Below, piece by piece: positions 36,694 through 45,532 of a DNA stretch of 64,000 bases. Positions within the stretch are counted from its first letter, which is position 1; each line of letters starts with the position of its first letter. A program made the position numbers and the translations under genes. The notes beneath the pieces are model-generated. The model searched no databases, had not been told where the DNA came from, and worked only from the letters and a program-made list of their open reading frames with translations. Source of the DNA: Paraglaciecola arctica (GTDB lineage: Bacteria; Pseudomonadota; Gammaproteobacteria; Enterobacterales; Alteromonadaceae). The stretch lies in assembly GCF_018861065.1 (NCBI RefSeq), contig NZ_JAHKQO010000036.1, positions 149,865 through 213,864 of the forward strand, in the 5' to 3' direction.

Positions 36694-38799
36694 TTAAAAC
36701 GTCACACTTAACCCAATCGACGGTCGTAATTCAAAATTGTCGCTCTCTTCAACTATTATTAAATCGTCCGTCGAATTAATTTTGGCGTAATCTAGGTCGA
36801 TATAACTGGTATTTTCTTGACCATAAATATTCATCACCTCGAATACCCAAGTTGCGTCTAGCCCCCACAGACTGCTCTTGTATTCTGCTCTGACGTCTAG
36901 GCGATGAGCAAGATCAAACCGTTCTGAATAGGCCTGTCCATAAATGGGTAGAAAATACCCTTCGGCTCTGGGGTTTTCTCGTACACCAATAATCGGGGTG
37001 TAAGGTTGGCCACTACGTGCGGTAAAGTTAAAACCTAGATTCCACTTTTCGCTAAGTTGGTAATTTAGCACCATATTAATCACTAAGGGCGTGTCAGCAT
37101 AATATTCAAAGCTCTGTTGCTCACGTAGGTTAGTGCGCTCACTTTTTGAATAACTGAGTGATAGCCAACCATACCATTTGTCCACCAGGTTTTTATTGAT
37201 CAATAAATCCACCCCATAGGCCTCTCCTTCTACATCATTAGAGTACAAAAGATCAGCATCGTTCTCTGCCTCGTCTAGGGCTAAAGGCAAGTCTTGCATC
37301 TTTTTATAGTAGGTTTCTACTGACCAACTCCACTCATTTGCTAGGTGCTGCTCAAACCCTAAGGTAGTGTGAGTTGCCGTTTGCGACTTAAGGTCGGGAT
37401 TACCTAAGGTCGGCAAAATATAATCGATATCTTGTAGACGATTATACTTACCGTATTTTGCGGTTATCGTACTGTTATCATTGATAAAATAACTCAAGCT
37501 AAATCGCGGTAAAAAGAAGCTTTCTTCGCTGTAGTTATTATGTTGCCACTGCACACCTAACTCTGTTTGCCAGTTTTCGCTGAAGGTCCATACGTCAGTA
37601 ATACCTACAAATTGGTTACTGGTATCAACTTCGTTTATATCGTTAACACGCTCGCCGAGATCGCTGTCACAATCCGGGTCAATGTCAGTACAAAGCTGTT
37701 GAAAAATATCATAAGCGTAGGTTTCAGTAACATCATAATAGGCCGCATCAACAATCAAATGGTGGGATTGAGCGAATTGGTAGTTGAGGCGACTTTTATA
37801 GGATATTTGTTCTTTTTCACTGTCGATGAATAAACCTATTGGATTGGCGTCACTCTTACCTAGTTCGAGACGTTCGCTATCATTTAAAAACCCGATACCA
37901 CTTTTTATGTGTAAGTTTTTTGAATAGTGGTCCCAGATAATACTTTGACTATTAAATTTTTGGGTAAACTCGGCATCCCCTTGATAATCCGGGATTTTTA
38001 AAGCTATATCTGCACGTTCATTAAGGTTAATGGCTGCGCTGTCTTGGGCACCGGTAACTGAAACAGATAGCATATTATTATTATTAATATCCCACACCCA
38101 TTTGCCTTGATAATCATTGTCGTCTGGTGCGGCGTTAATGGTGTAACCACTGGGTTCCCCGTCATCATCCTCTAGCTCTTCGCCTGTTTCAAAAAATAAC
38201 GGCAACATACTTTTACGTACAGAAAAATAAAACGCGCTGTTTTCGCTCGCTTGCCCTTCCACAAAAATGCCAGAATTGAACAAACTGAAATCTATGGTTG
38301 TTTGAATGTCCTGATGTTTAGGGTTGCGCAAACTCACGTCAAATACCGCACCTGTAGCCGCACTATAGCTGGTGCCATAACCTGCCGAATACAATTGAAA
38401 ATCTTGCACTAAATGGCGATTAAATATTGATTGCCCAAAGTCATGAAAAATGTAACCGGCGGGCATAAAGTCAATCTCAAATAGGTTATCTTCGGGAGAT
38501 GATCCTCGTACAGCGGGAGAGCCTACTGCACCGCCGGCCGCCACTACACCTGGCAAAGCGAACACCGCTTGTAATGGGTCACCGTTGGTGCCCGGCATAG
38601 CAACTAATTTCGCTGCGTTTTCAGTTATTTCAGACATCACATTGCTACGCTTATGGAGCACTTCAATGCGATCTGTTTTCACGGAGTCTGTTTTAACTTT
38701 ATCTGGTTGAGTATCCGCATTTTCCTGACAATAGGAATAATGTGGAAATAAGCTGCATAACAACAATGCAAGTGGAGTAAGTACAAGTTGGGTTTTCAT
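36694..38799 (-). CDS. TonB-dependent receptor
   Basis: The 701-residue protein has a signal peptide (ending near YSYC-QE, with a Cys), a plug domain (GDPLQAVFALPGVVAAGG, AVRGSSPEDNLFEIDFMPAGYIFHDFG, SAATGAVFDVSL) and a beta-barrel of the outer-membrane siderophore or small-substrate receptor type, ending in Phe. The NPDLKSQTATHTTLGFEQ strand and YGQENTSY are typical of the family. Substrate is unknown. An AraC-type regulator is divergent, so the receptor is probably induced by its ligand. Confidence 0.92.
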   Translation of the reverse strand: MKTQLVLTPLALLLCSLFPHYSYCQENADTQPDKVKTDSVKTDRIEVLHKRSNVMSEITENAAKLVAMPGTNGDPLQAVFALPGVVAAGGAVGSPAVRGSSPEDNLFEIDFMPAGYIFHDFGQSIFNRHLVQDFQLYSAGYGTSYSAATGAVFDVSLRNPKHQDIQTTIDFSLFNSGIFVEGQASENSAFYFSVRKSMLPLFFETGEELEDDDGEPSGYTINAAPDDNDYQGKWVWDINNNNMLSVSVTGAQDSAAINLNERADIALKIPDYQGDAEFTQKFNSQSIIWDHYSKNLHIKSGIGFLNDSERLELGKSDANPIGLFIDSEKEQISYKSRLNYQFAQSHHLIVDAAYYDVTETYAYDIFQQLCTDIDPDCDSDLGERVNDINEVDTSNQFVGITDVWTFSENWQTELGVQWQHNNYSEESFFLPRFSLSYFINDNSTITAKYGKYNRLQDIDYILPTLGNPDLKSQTATHTTLGFEQHLANEWSWSVETYYKKMQDLPLALDEAENDADLLYSNDVEGEAYGVDLLINKNLVDKWYGWLSLSYSKSERTNLREQQSFEYYADTPLVINMVLNYQLSEKWNLGFNFTARSGQPYTPIIGVRENPRAEGYFLPIYGQAYSERFDLAHRLDVRAEYKSSLWGLDATWVFEVMNIYGQENTSYIDLDYAKINSTDDLIIVEESDNFELRPSIGLSVTF

Positions 38800-39025
38800 T
38801 CTAGTCCCTTAATGTGAGTATATTATGAGTAAATTGAATTGGGAGAAGAATAGAGAAGAATCCGAAAGCGAACTGTTAGAAATATAAGAAACTTTGTATC
38901 GAGTTGTAGCCTTTTGTTTACTGCATAAAAAATCATCGTAATTTCGGTAATTCGACATAGATACAGCTTCAGCAAGTTTATTTAGATGCAATGGTGTACT
39001 CTAAGTTATCGGTTCTATATTTCTC

Positions 39026-39742
39026 ATGTTATTCATGCAAAATCACCTCTCTATTCGTTCTTACAGCCGCCAGCGCAATGGACATTTTCATAGTTACCAT
39101 CAATTGGTATTGCCACTACGTGGCGCCATAAATATAGAGTTAGCGAGTTATTCGGGAAAAGTTGCTCCCGGAGAGTGTGTGATTATTAAACAAGGTGAGA
39201 TGCATCATTTCACCGCAAATAAAGAGGCCAAATTTGTAGTGGCCGACATGGCGGATTTACCCGAAAACATCTTAAGTTCGCAGCACTTAGTTTTTGCCAT
39301 TACCCCGCCACTCATGAGTTATTTGAACTTTGTGGAAAAACAGCTCGAAAACCAAGTCAATCCAAAGCTTGAACAATCGATGTTAACTACCTTCGTTATT
39401 TTATTAGAAGAGCAAAGTCTCTTTAAACAGCGTGATCATCGTATCCGACAAGTCGTTGAATATATTCTCGAGAACCTATCCGCGTCTCTTTCAATTGAAT
39501 CCTTAGCAAAGGTCGCCTGTTTGAGCCCAACCCAATTCAAAAAAGTATTTACCCAACAGTTAGGTTTAAGTGTCTCTAAATACATCATTCAAGAGCGTAT
39601 GGAAAAAGCCAGAGCCCTATTGATGCATACCGATTACCCTATCCAGATTATTGCCGAACAAGTGGGGTATACGGATTTATCTGCCTTTAGTCGCCGCTTT
39701 TCACAGTACTATGGAATCTCTCCCAGAGAGTTTTCACAATAA
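39026..39742 (+). CDS. AraC family transcriptional regulator
   Basis: The 238-residue protein has an N-terminal cupin sensor domain (HSYHQLVLPLRGAINIEL, PGECVIIKQGEMHHF) and a C-terminal double helix-turn-helix of the AraC family (SIESLAKVACLSPTQFKKVF and IQIIAEQVGYTDLSAFSRRFSQYYGISPREF). A second possible start is at 39035. It is divergent from the TonB receptor across a 226-bp spacer. It could equally regulate the EamA exporter that follows by 101 bp. Confidence 0.93.
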   Translation: MLFMQNHLSIRSYSRQRNGHFHSYHQLVLPLRGAINIELASYSGKVAPGECVIIKQGEMHHFTANKEAKFVVADMADLPENILSSQHLVFAITPPLMSYLNFVEKQLENQVNPKLEQSMLTTFVILLEEQSLFKQRDHRIRQVVEYILENLSASLSIESLAKVACLSPTQFKKVFTQQLGLSVSKYIIQERMEKARALLMHTDYPIQIIAEQVGYTDLSAFSRRFSQYYGISPREFSQ

Positions 39743-39843
39743 AAACGCCCAAATAGCCAACATAAACGTCTGAACTGCAAAGTATGCTTCAAACTCTTCC
39801 TTTACACTAGGCTTCAGTTTTCAACCTAAGTTCGGAGCTTTTT

Positions 39844-40767
39844 GTGCCTGACCACAAACAAGTATTAAGAGGGAGCGTCGCAATTATTTTGGCCTGTTTA
39901 TTGTGGGGAACAACTGGTACAGCGGCGAGTTTCACACCTAATGTGAGTCCATTGGCTAGTGGAGCATTTGCTATGGGAATAGGTGGAGTTTTATTAGTAA
40001 TAAGCGCATTTAGGTGCCTTAAAATAGACAAAGCGAAACTGCTATCGAACTACAAATTGTTAGTCGTAGGCGGAATGTCAGTCGCAGTTTACCCTTTGGC
40101 ATTTTACAGTTCAATGCGGTTATCAGGTGTTGCAATAGGCACGGTCATATCACTTGCCAGCGCACCATTTTTCACTGTGTTATTAGAATGTCTAATTAGC
40201 AAAAAAAATATAGCGGCTAAATGGTTTATCAGTTTTTCGGTAGGTGTGGCAGGCATAGTACTTTTGTCAATGGGAAAAGTAGAGGATAGCACCCAGCATT
40301 CTTCCTTACTGCAGCATTATTTGGGCATATTACTGGGTTTGGTGGCGGGCTTAAGTTACGCATTATATTCTTGGGCAGCAAAGTGTTTGATAAGTCAGGA
40401 AATACATTCCAAATCAGCTATGTCTGCTTTGTTTGGACTGGCGGCTTGTATATTACTTCCCTCTCTTTTATTCACCGCTGACAATTTGTTTGCCACCACT
40501 TCCAATACTGCGGTTGCTTTGTATATGGCGATTATCCCAATGTTTTTAGGATATATTTTATTTGGTTACGGGCTTAACTATATTGAGGCAAGCCAAGCCA
40601 CTTTGTTAACCATGCTAGAACCCGCACTCGCAACTGTATTAGCTGTGGTGATTGTAGGAGAAAAGTTCACAGCTATTGGCTGGATTGGCATCACTTTAAT
40701 ATTACTGTGCTTATTGATTCAAATGACATATAAAGCAGCAGTGCCCGTTACACCAGCGGTTACCTAA
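39844..40767 (+). CDS. EamA/DMT family transporter
   Basis: Start is GTG at 39844 with GGAG eight bases upstream. The 307-residue membrane protein has ten predicted helices in two EamA repeats (IILACLLWGTTGTAASF in the first; GLVAGLSYALYSWAAK and ASQATLLTMLEPALATVLAVVIVGEK in the second). DMT members mostly export amino acids or metabolites. It follows the araC gene in the same direction. Substrate unknown. Confidence 0.92.
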   Translation: MPDHKQVLRGSVAIILACLLWGTTGTAASFTPNVSPLASGAFAMGIGGVLLVISAFRCLKIDKAKLLSNYKLLVVGGMSVAVYPLAFYSSMRLSGVAIGTVISLASAPFFTVLLECLISKKNIAAKWFISFSVGVAGIVLLSMGKVEDSTQHSSLLQHYLGILLGLVAGLSYALYSWAAKCLISQEIHSKSAMSALFGLAACILLPSLLFTADNLFATTSNTAVALYMAIIPMFLGYILFGYGLNYIEASQATLLTMLEPALATVLAVVIVGEKFTAIGWIGITLILLCLLIQMTYKAAVPVTPAVT

Positions 40768-40992
40768 CTAACCTTAACTCGGGATAAGCCATACCGTCCA
40801 GCACCGCTATTATTGCGCCTATCTTCGTTGAACTTGCTCGCAATAGCTGGCTATTGCTTCACAATCTCGCCTTGATAAACACAATAATATCAGCACTGGA
40901 TGCATTAAATTGGCGGCTAAATAAGTAATAAGATTATAACCTATTGTTTTTATTATATTTACTTCAGAGGAAGCGGCACGTCTTAACCCGAG
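40768..40992. other. Spacer with palindrome GCAATAGC-TG-GCTATTGC
   Basis: The gene-free stretch left of the insertion sequences holds a perfect 8-bp-arm palindrome at 40840-40857 inside a longer imperfect inverted block (about 40822-40878). This resembles the extragenic palindromes common in Alteromonadales and Shewanella. No coding frame is credible. Confidence 0.5.
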
Positions 40993-41050
40993 CTCATATA
41001 TGGTCTCCTCCCTTACTGCAAGGCTTTTCATATTGATAACAGGGACAGGA

Positions 41051-42255
41051 CAGGGCAAGATCATACTTTAACTTGCACACCCAAGTCAGAGTATGATCAA
41101 ATCTAGCTTTTTAAGGCTAGGCTCATGTCATTTATCACCCATTTCGATAATCTCGAAGATACGCGCTCTCATATCAATAAGAAACACGAACTACTGGACA
41201 TCATCTTTTTAACGGTTGTCGCTATCTTATCAGGTGCCGAAGGGTGGAAAGATATCAAGCAGTTCGGTGATAGCAAGCTTGAATGGTTGCGTAAATTCAG
41301 AGACTTTGAAGCAGGTATCCCAGTGGACGACACAATCGCTCGTATTATCAGTCGGTTAGAGCCAAACGCCTTATTGAGTTGCTTTATGAGCTGGGTCAAC
41401 GAAATACGGGAAAGTAACGGTCAATCTGTTATTGCATTTGATGGTAAAACGCTTCGACATTCATTTGATGGTGATAGAAAAACAGCATTACACAGCGTAT
41501 CAGCCTATGCCGTAGAGCAAGGCTTAGTGCTGGCACAATGTAAATCATTGAGTAAGAAGAATGAAGTCTCTACTGTTTTGGAGTTGATCGAATTACTGGA
41601 GCTTAAAGGCCACGTTATGACTGCTGACGCCATGCATTGTTTAAAGAAAGTGACGCTAGCCGTAGATAAGAAAGGCGGCGACTATGCATTACAAGTGAAA
41701 GATAATCAGGGAAAGTTAGCGAATGAAATCAAAGCCTATTTTCATAAAGTCCGCCGTGACGCACCTGAAGAACTCAAGAAGCACACATTATCATTAACCA
41801 ATGATGGACATGGTCGCGTAGAGCATAGGCAATATGTACAACTTCCCGTCACCGAATGGTTAGAACAACGCAAAGGCTGGAGCAACTTAAAATCAGTGAT
41901 TGAAGTAACAAGGACGAGATACATCAATGAGAAAGCCAGCTCAGAAACCGCCTATTACATCAGTTCATTGGAAGTTGACCTGCCACGTATAGCGAAAGTA
42001 ATACGTAGTCACTGGGCAATTGAAAACGCCTCTCATTGGGTGCTAGATGTGACGTTCAAGGAAGATGAGTCTCGTATAAGACGGGGGGATGCACCTGAAA
42101 ACATGGCCACCTTCAGACGATTTGCTATGAACCTAGCGCGTTTAAGCCCACTAAAAGACAGTATAAAAGGAAAACTTAAACAGGCTGCATGGTCTGATGA
42201 TGCCAGAGAAAAGCTGATATTTGGTTAGAAATTATCCAAGTATGATTTTGCCCTG
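41051..42255 (+). mobile_element. Complete ISAs1-family insertion sequence
   Basis: Terminal inverted repeats CAGGGCAA(G/A)ATCATACTT match at 17 of 18 positions (41051-41068 and complement of 42238-42255). A perfect 9-bp duplication GGGACAGGA flanks the element (41042-41050 and 42256-42264). The single transposase gene is intact. The element inserted within the non-coding segment of the IS110-family element, so it arrived later. Confidence 0.94.
41125..42228 (+). CDS. ISAs1 family transposase
   Basis: The 367-residue protein matches the ISAs1/H-repeat transposases: N-terminal DUF4338-like segment (FDNLEDTRSHINKKHELLDIIFL), then a DDE domain with IAFDGKTLRHSFD (first Asp), TADAMHCLKK (second Asp) and HWAIENASHWVLDVTFKEDESR (Glu). 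It is full length and uninterrupted, so it is probably functional. It lies between inverted repeats with a clean target duplication. Confidence 0.96.
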   Translation: MSFITHFDNLEDTRSHINKKHELLDIIFLTVVAILSGAEGWKDIKQFGDSKLEWLRKFRDFEAGIPVDDTIARIISRLEPNALLSCFMSWVNEIRESNGQSVIAFDGKTLRHSFDGDRKTALHSVSAYAVEQGLVLAQCKSLSKKNEVSTVLELIELLELKGHVMTADAMHCLKKVTLAVDKKGGDYALQVKDNQGKLANEIKAYFHKVRRDAPEELKKHTLSLTNDGHGRVEHRQYVQLPVTEWLEQRKGWSNLKSVIEVTRTRYINEKASSETAYYISSLEVDLPRIAKVIRSHWAIENASHWVLDVTFKEDESRIRRGDAPENMATFRRFAMNLARLSPLKDSIKGKLKQAAWSDDAREKLIFG

Positions 42256-42264
42256 GGGACAGGA

Positions 42265-42470
42265 TTGCTGTCATATATACGGTCTTTAATTAGTCTTAAG
42301 ACTATGACCTAGATGTAAAACGCGCATATTGTCCTAATCAGGTTATCGGTATTTTATTACCGCTGAACTCTACAGGTTTTCAATATGCCGGTTTGACCTG
42401 TTATGTCATCTTTATGCAAAACCAACGCAATTCGTGGTGAGTGTTACTTTTTACCTTTCTTTCTAAGTGC
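42265..42470 (-). ncRNA. Candidate bridge-RNA segment of the IS110-family element (interrupted)
   Basis: IS110 elements encode a structured bridge RNA in their long non-coding end; in IS1111-type members this lies beyond the transposase 3' end, as here. The segment has a palindrome TAGTCTTAAGACTA (42291-42304), a hairpin CGGTA-6 nt-TACCG (42347-42362) and a bulged stem-loop ACAGG...CCTGT (42372-42401). A 9-mer ATCAGGTTA (42337-42345) equals the first nine bases of the right flank (43566-43574), as expected of a target-guiding loop. ISAs1 separates this part from the remaining 38 bp (41013-41050) next to the terminal repeat. Strand and limits are inferred. Confidence 0.42.
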
Positions 42471-43484
42471 TTAAATAATGGAATACTCGGTGTCATTCAC
42501 GGTAATAGCCCATGCCATTCTCGCCATTTTGTTGGCGTATGCCACACAGGCTCTATTGTGACCTCGCGTTTTCACTAAGTGATTTATCCAGCTACTCAAC
42601 TTATCCTCCTTATTTTTAGCGCGAGACACGACGGATTTAGCGCCCTGAACTAGTAAACATCGTAAATAAGCATTTCCGCGCTTGCTAATGCCTAACAACA
42701 CATTTTTACCACCGCTACTATGCTGTTTGGGTACTAATCCTAGTGATGCTGATACATCTCTGCCTTTGCGGTAGGCACTACCATTGCCGACTTCATTGAA
42801 GTAGGCGCTGGCTATCATAGGGCCTACTCCAGGAATACTTTGTAAACGCTGACAAATCGGATTCTCTTTGGTTGTCACATTTATCATTTCGTTAAACACT
42901 TCAATACCGACATCTAGCATATTCAATTGCTCTTTTAACTGAAAAAGCAATTGCTTGAACAACACGCTCAGTTCGGTGCATTCATCACTCATCCAAACCA
43001 TGATATTTTGTCTCACTGCGCTAACACTTCGACTTATACAAATACCGTACTCAGCGGCCAAACCTCTTATTTGGTTGCACACTGCGGTACGCTGTCTAAT
43101 CGCTAACTCTCTGGCCTTATGTAGCGCTTGATTATCTTGCTGCTCAATCGTATTAGCATTCACCACTCTAATGTGATGTTGGCGAGCGGCAACCGCGATA
43201 GCCAATGCATCGTTGTAATCATTCTTATTGCCTACTAAAAATGCTTTAACACGCTGTGGCGGAATGAGCTTAACCGTATGACCGCAACGTTCAATTTCGC
43301 GCGCCCAGTAATGTGCGGTGGCGCAAGCTTCTATTGCAACAATACAACTAGGCATGTTGCTGAAAAATGACAGTACAGCCGCTCTTTTAAGTGTTTTTTT
43401 CTTAACTAACTTTCCTTGCTCATTACAGCACGCTGCGTGAAATACTTGCTTTGCTATATCAAGGCCGATTATTGTAATATTCAT
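42471..43484 (-). CDS. IS110 family transposase
   Basis: The start at 43484 (MNITIIGLDIAKQVFHAA) fits the family; the 13-residue upstream extension does not. The 337-residue protein has an N-terminal DEDD RuvC-like domain (GLDIAKQVFHA, IVAIEACATAHYWAREI, KNDYNDALAIAVAA) and the C-terminal transposase-20 domain with the helix-hairpin-helix QSIPGVGPMIASAYFNEVG, SLGLVPKQHSSGGK and the RGNAYLRCLLVQGA serine-domain region. It looks intact. The 5' non-coding side is short (about 80 bp) and the 3' side long, as in the IS1111 subgroup. Confidence 0.95.
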   Translation of the reverse strand: MNITIIGLDIAKQVFHAACCNEQGKLVKKKTLKRAAVLSFFSNMPSCIVAIEACATAHYWAREIERCGHTVKLIPPQRVKAFLVGNKNDYNDALAIAVAARQHHIRVVNANTIEQQDNQALHKARELAIRQRTAVCNQIRGLAAEYGICISRSVSAVRQNIMVWMSDECTELSVLFKQLLFQLKEQLNMLDVGIEVFNEMINVTTKENPICQRLQSIPGVGPMIASAYFNEVGNGSAYRKGRDVSASLGLVPKQHSSGGKNVLLGISKRGNAYLRCLLVQGAKSVVSRAKNKEDKLSSWINHLVKTRGHNRACVAYANKMARMAWAITVNDTEYSII

Positions 43485-43575
43485 ATTGGTCTTCTCCCAT
43501 TCTGATTGTTTTGTCAAACTCAATCATGGCACATTGATGCCGATAAGGTGGGAGGAGACCATCACATCAGGTTAA

Positions 43576-45264
43576 CTAAAATTCAGCATTTGCGGTAAAA
43601 CTCATGGCGACTTTGCTAACAGGATGAGTCATGTTCAACGTTTGCGCATGTAAATGTAAGCGCTTGCCGCGTACCCCGTATAAATCGTCACCTAGTATGG
43701 GCATATTTAAACCCTCTTTGTGGGCACAATGCACTCTTAACTGGTGGGTGCGACCAGTATGCGGGGTTAACAGCACTCTGGTTTGGTTTTTCTTAGGGTA
43801 GCGCTCCAGCACTTGCCACGAAGTATGGGCTGGCTTTCCGGCTTGAAAACACACGATTTGTTTGGGTCGATCGTAAAAGTCACCTGTTAACGGCAACCTA
43901 ATTTCGCCGCAATCCTGCTGTGGAATACCTTCTATAATTGCGACGTATTTTTTGTGTACTTCTCTTTGAATAAACTGTTTCTGTAGATATTTATTGGCTT
44001 GCGGATGAAGTGCCAGAACCATTAAACCAGAGGTAGACATATCAAGCCTGTGAACGATTAACGCTCCGGTTGCTTGAGGAAACTGCTCTTTAATACGCTG
44101 GTAGACTGAATCAGAGATTTCTTTGCCGGGTACAGATAAAAATTCAGTGGGTTTGTTAACGATTAATATGTCGGTATCTTGGTACACCAGCTCTAAATCT
44201 TTATCTTCACCGTAATTAACTATTAGTGGGTTTTCATCTAAGGTCATGCCCGCCAACATGTGTTTTAGAATAGGCTGGCACTTTCCTGAGCAAGCTGGGT
44301 AATACTGCTGATGTTTTTTCACTTCAGATTTTGGAGACGCTCCCCACCAAAATTCGGCCATTGCGAGAGGGGTTAATTGATGTGAAAAAGCATAGTGCAA
44401 GAGTTTAGGGGCTGCACACTCCCCCGCTCCAGCAGGTGGAGTTTTCATGGCTGTTTCTGCAAAAATATCCAGTAAACTTTTCGACTGTTGCGCTTGATTT
44501 AAAAATTGATAATGACTAAATATTTTATTCTGTAACTCAGCTGAAAGCTTTTTTCGTTGCCACTTTAACTCATTTATTTGCGTCGTGAATTGTTCTATTT
44601 TACGTTGCAGTTTCTGGGCTAGTTGTTGGGAATGTTCGTTTAGTTCTTTCAAGCGCCACTTATCAAACACACTTTGCTGTGCTAATGCCTGTAGACCTGA
44701 ATCTGCGGTTTTGTTATCTGACTCACTTTGCAGCAACTGTCTTTGCTTTTTACGTTTTTTTCGGTTTTCGATTAACTCAACTTTCAGTTCGTCGATCTTT
44801 TGTTGCTGCTGTGTGTCTAATAGTTGTAAATCTCGCTGCAAACTTGCCAGTTGCGGTGTGTTGGCTAGTGTGTCTATTTGTTCATTGAGCTCGTTAATAG
44901 TTATTTTTTCATTCAGAAAGAAACTATTACTCGCCAATAAATCGAAAACCGGTGGCACAAATCCTTGGATATGATTTTGCCCAGCTAATTTACCTGAAAA
45001 AGCCGCAATAAAGCCCAACTCACCTTGCTGATTTTTAACCAACAACACTCCGAACATTTTGCCAATTATGTTTTTAGGATCATCAGACAAACCAAAGTTG
45101 TGTTGCCATTGCTTTTGAGTCTTTAGATGCTGTTGTAATTGGTTTGCTGCCAAGACACATAAGGGGTGTGGCTGATAATAAAATGGGAACGTAAAACGTT
45201 TGGGTAAATCGTATTGTTCGGTAGGTACGGTGAATTTCGTAAAACACCGCTCTTCAATATACAT
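43576..45264 (-). CDS. RluA-family pseudouridine synthase with long coiled-coil N-terminal extension
   Basis: The C-terminal third (about residues 355-562) is an RluA catalytic domain: DTDILIVNKPTEFLSVPG, the catalytic Asp in HRLDMSTSGLMVL, HKKYVAIIEG, and TPHTGRTHQLRVH. It should isomerise uridines in rRNA or tRNA. The first 350 residues are unusual: a globular N-terminal part, then a charged Gln/Lys/Glu-rich coiled coil (about 125-245) and a stretch with cysteines (CAAPK, YYPACSGKCQP). Long proteins of this design occur in Alteromonadales and Vibrionales; target site unknown. The IS110-family element abuts its 3' end but leaves the stop codon intact. Confidence 0.88.
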   Translation of the reverse strand: MYIEERCFTKFTVPTEQYDLPKRFTFPFYYQPHPLCVLAANQLQQHLKTQKQWQHNFGLSDDPKNIIGKMFGVLLVKNQQGELGFIAAFSGKLAGQNHIQGFVPPVFDLLASNSFFLNEKITINELNEQIDTLANTPQLASLQRDLQLLDTQQQQKIDELKVELIENRKKRKKQRQLLQSESDNKTADSGLQALAQQSVFDKWRLKELNEHSQQLAQKLQRKIEQFTTQINELKWQRKKLSAELQNKIFSHYQFLNQAQQSKSLLDIFAETAMKTPPAGAGECAAPKLLHYAFSHQLTPLAMAEFWWGASPKSEVKKHQQYYPACSGKCQPILKHMLAGMTLDENPLIVNYGEDKDLELVYQDTDILIVNKPTEFLSVPGKEISDSVYQRIKEQFPQATGALIVHRLDMSTSGLMVLALHPQANKYLQKQFIQREVHKKYVAIIEGIPQQDCGEIRLPLTGDFYDRPKQIVCFQAGKPAHTSWQVLERYPKKNQTRVLLTPHTGRTHQLRVHCAHKEGLNMPILGDDLYGVRGKRLHLHAQTLNMTHPVSKVAMSFTANAEF

Positions 45265-45532
45265 AACACTTGGCTCTTAACTACGAGGAGATAAACTGAT
45301 ATTTCTTTTCACTAACACTGTGTTTTTATTGAGGCTTCAAGCTCATTGGATAACCTCATGAGTGGTATTGCCTAGATTTTCGCCGCGCATTATGCGTGCT
45401 CTAAAGTGCAATGTATATTAAATTAATTAGATAAAGTTTCAGTTGTGGTTTAGCTTTGCGTTAACTTTGATTGACCTAAACCTCATATCCTAAAAATTGT
45501 TACCACAATAGTCGGTTATCAAGAGACAAACT

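Larger units (their letters stand above)
40993..43565 (-). mobile_element. IS110-family element (IS1111-like ends), interrupted by ISAs1
   Basis: 13-bp inverted repeats ATGGTCTCCTCCC (41000-41012) and its complement (43550-43562) bracket an IS110-family transposase gene. IS1111-type elements have sub-terminal repeats with a few bases outside them; allowing 7 bp left and 3 bp right puts the ends at 40993 and 43565. Joining the flanks there gives TTAACC-8 bp-GGTTAA, a palindrome centred exactly on the junction, a believable target. The element sits one base after the end of that palindrome relative to the rluA-type gene stop (43576). ISAs1 lies inside its left, transposase-downstream, non-coding segment. 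Exact ends are inferred. Confidence 0.65.

Noticed and set aside
40840-40857. Palindrome near the EamA gene considered as an integron attC site or insertion-sequence end
   Set aside because: It lacks the paired R/L boxes of attC and does not match either insertion sequence's terminal repeats; an ordinary extragenic palindrome is more likely.
44585-44974. 129-codon Cys/Ser-rich frame on the plus strand
   Set aside because: It mirrors the coiled-coil coding region of the RluA-type gene; the composition follows from the opposite strand's Gln/Lys codons.
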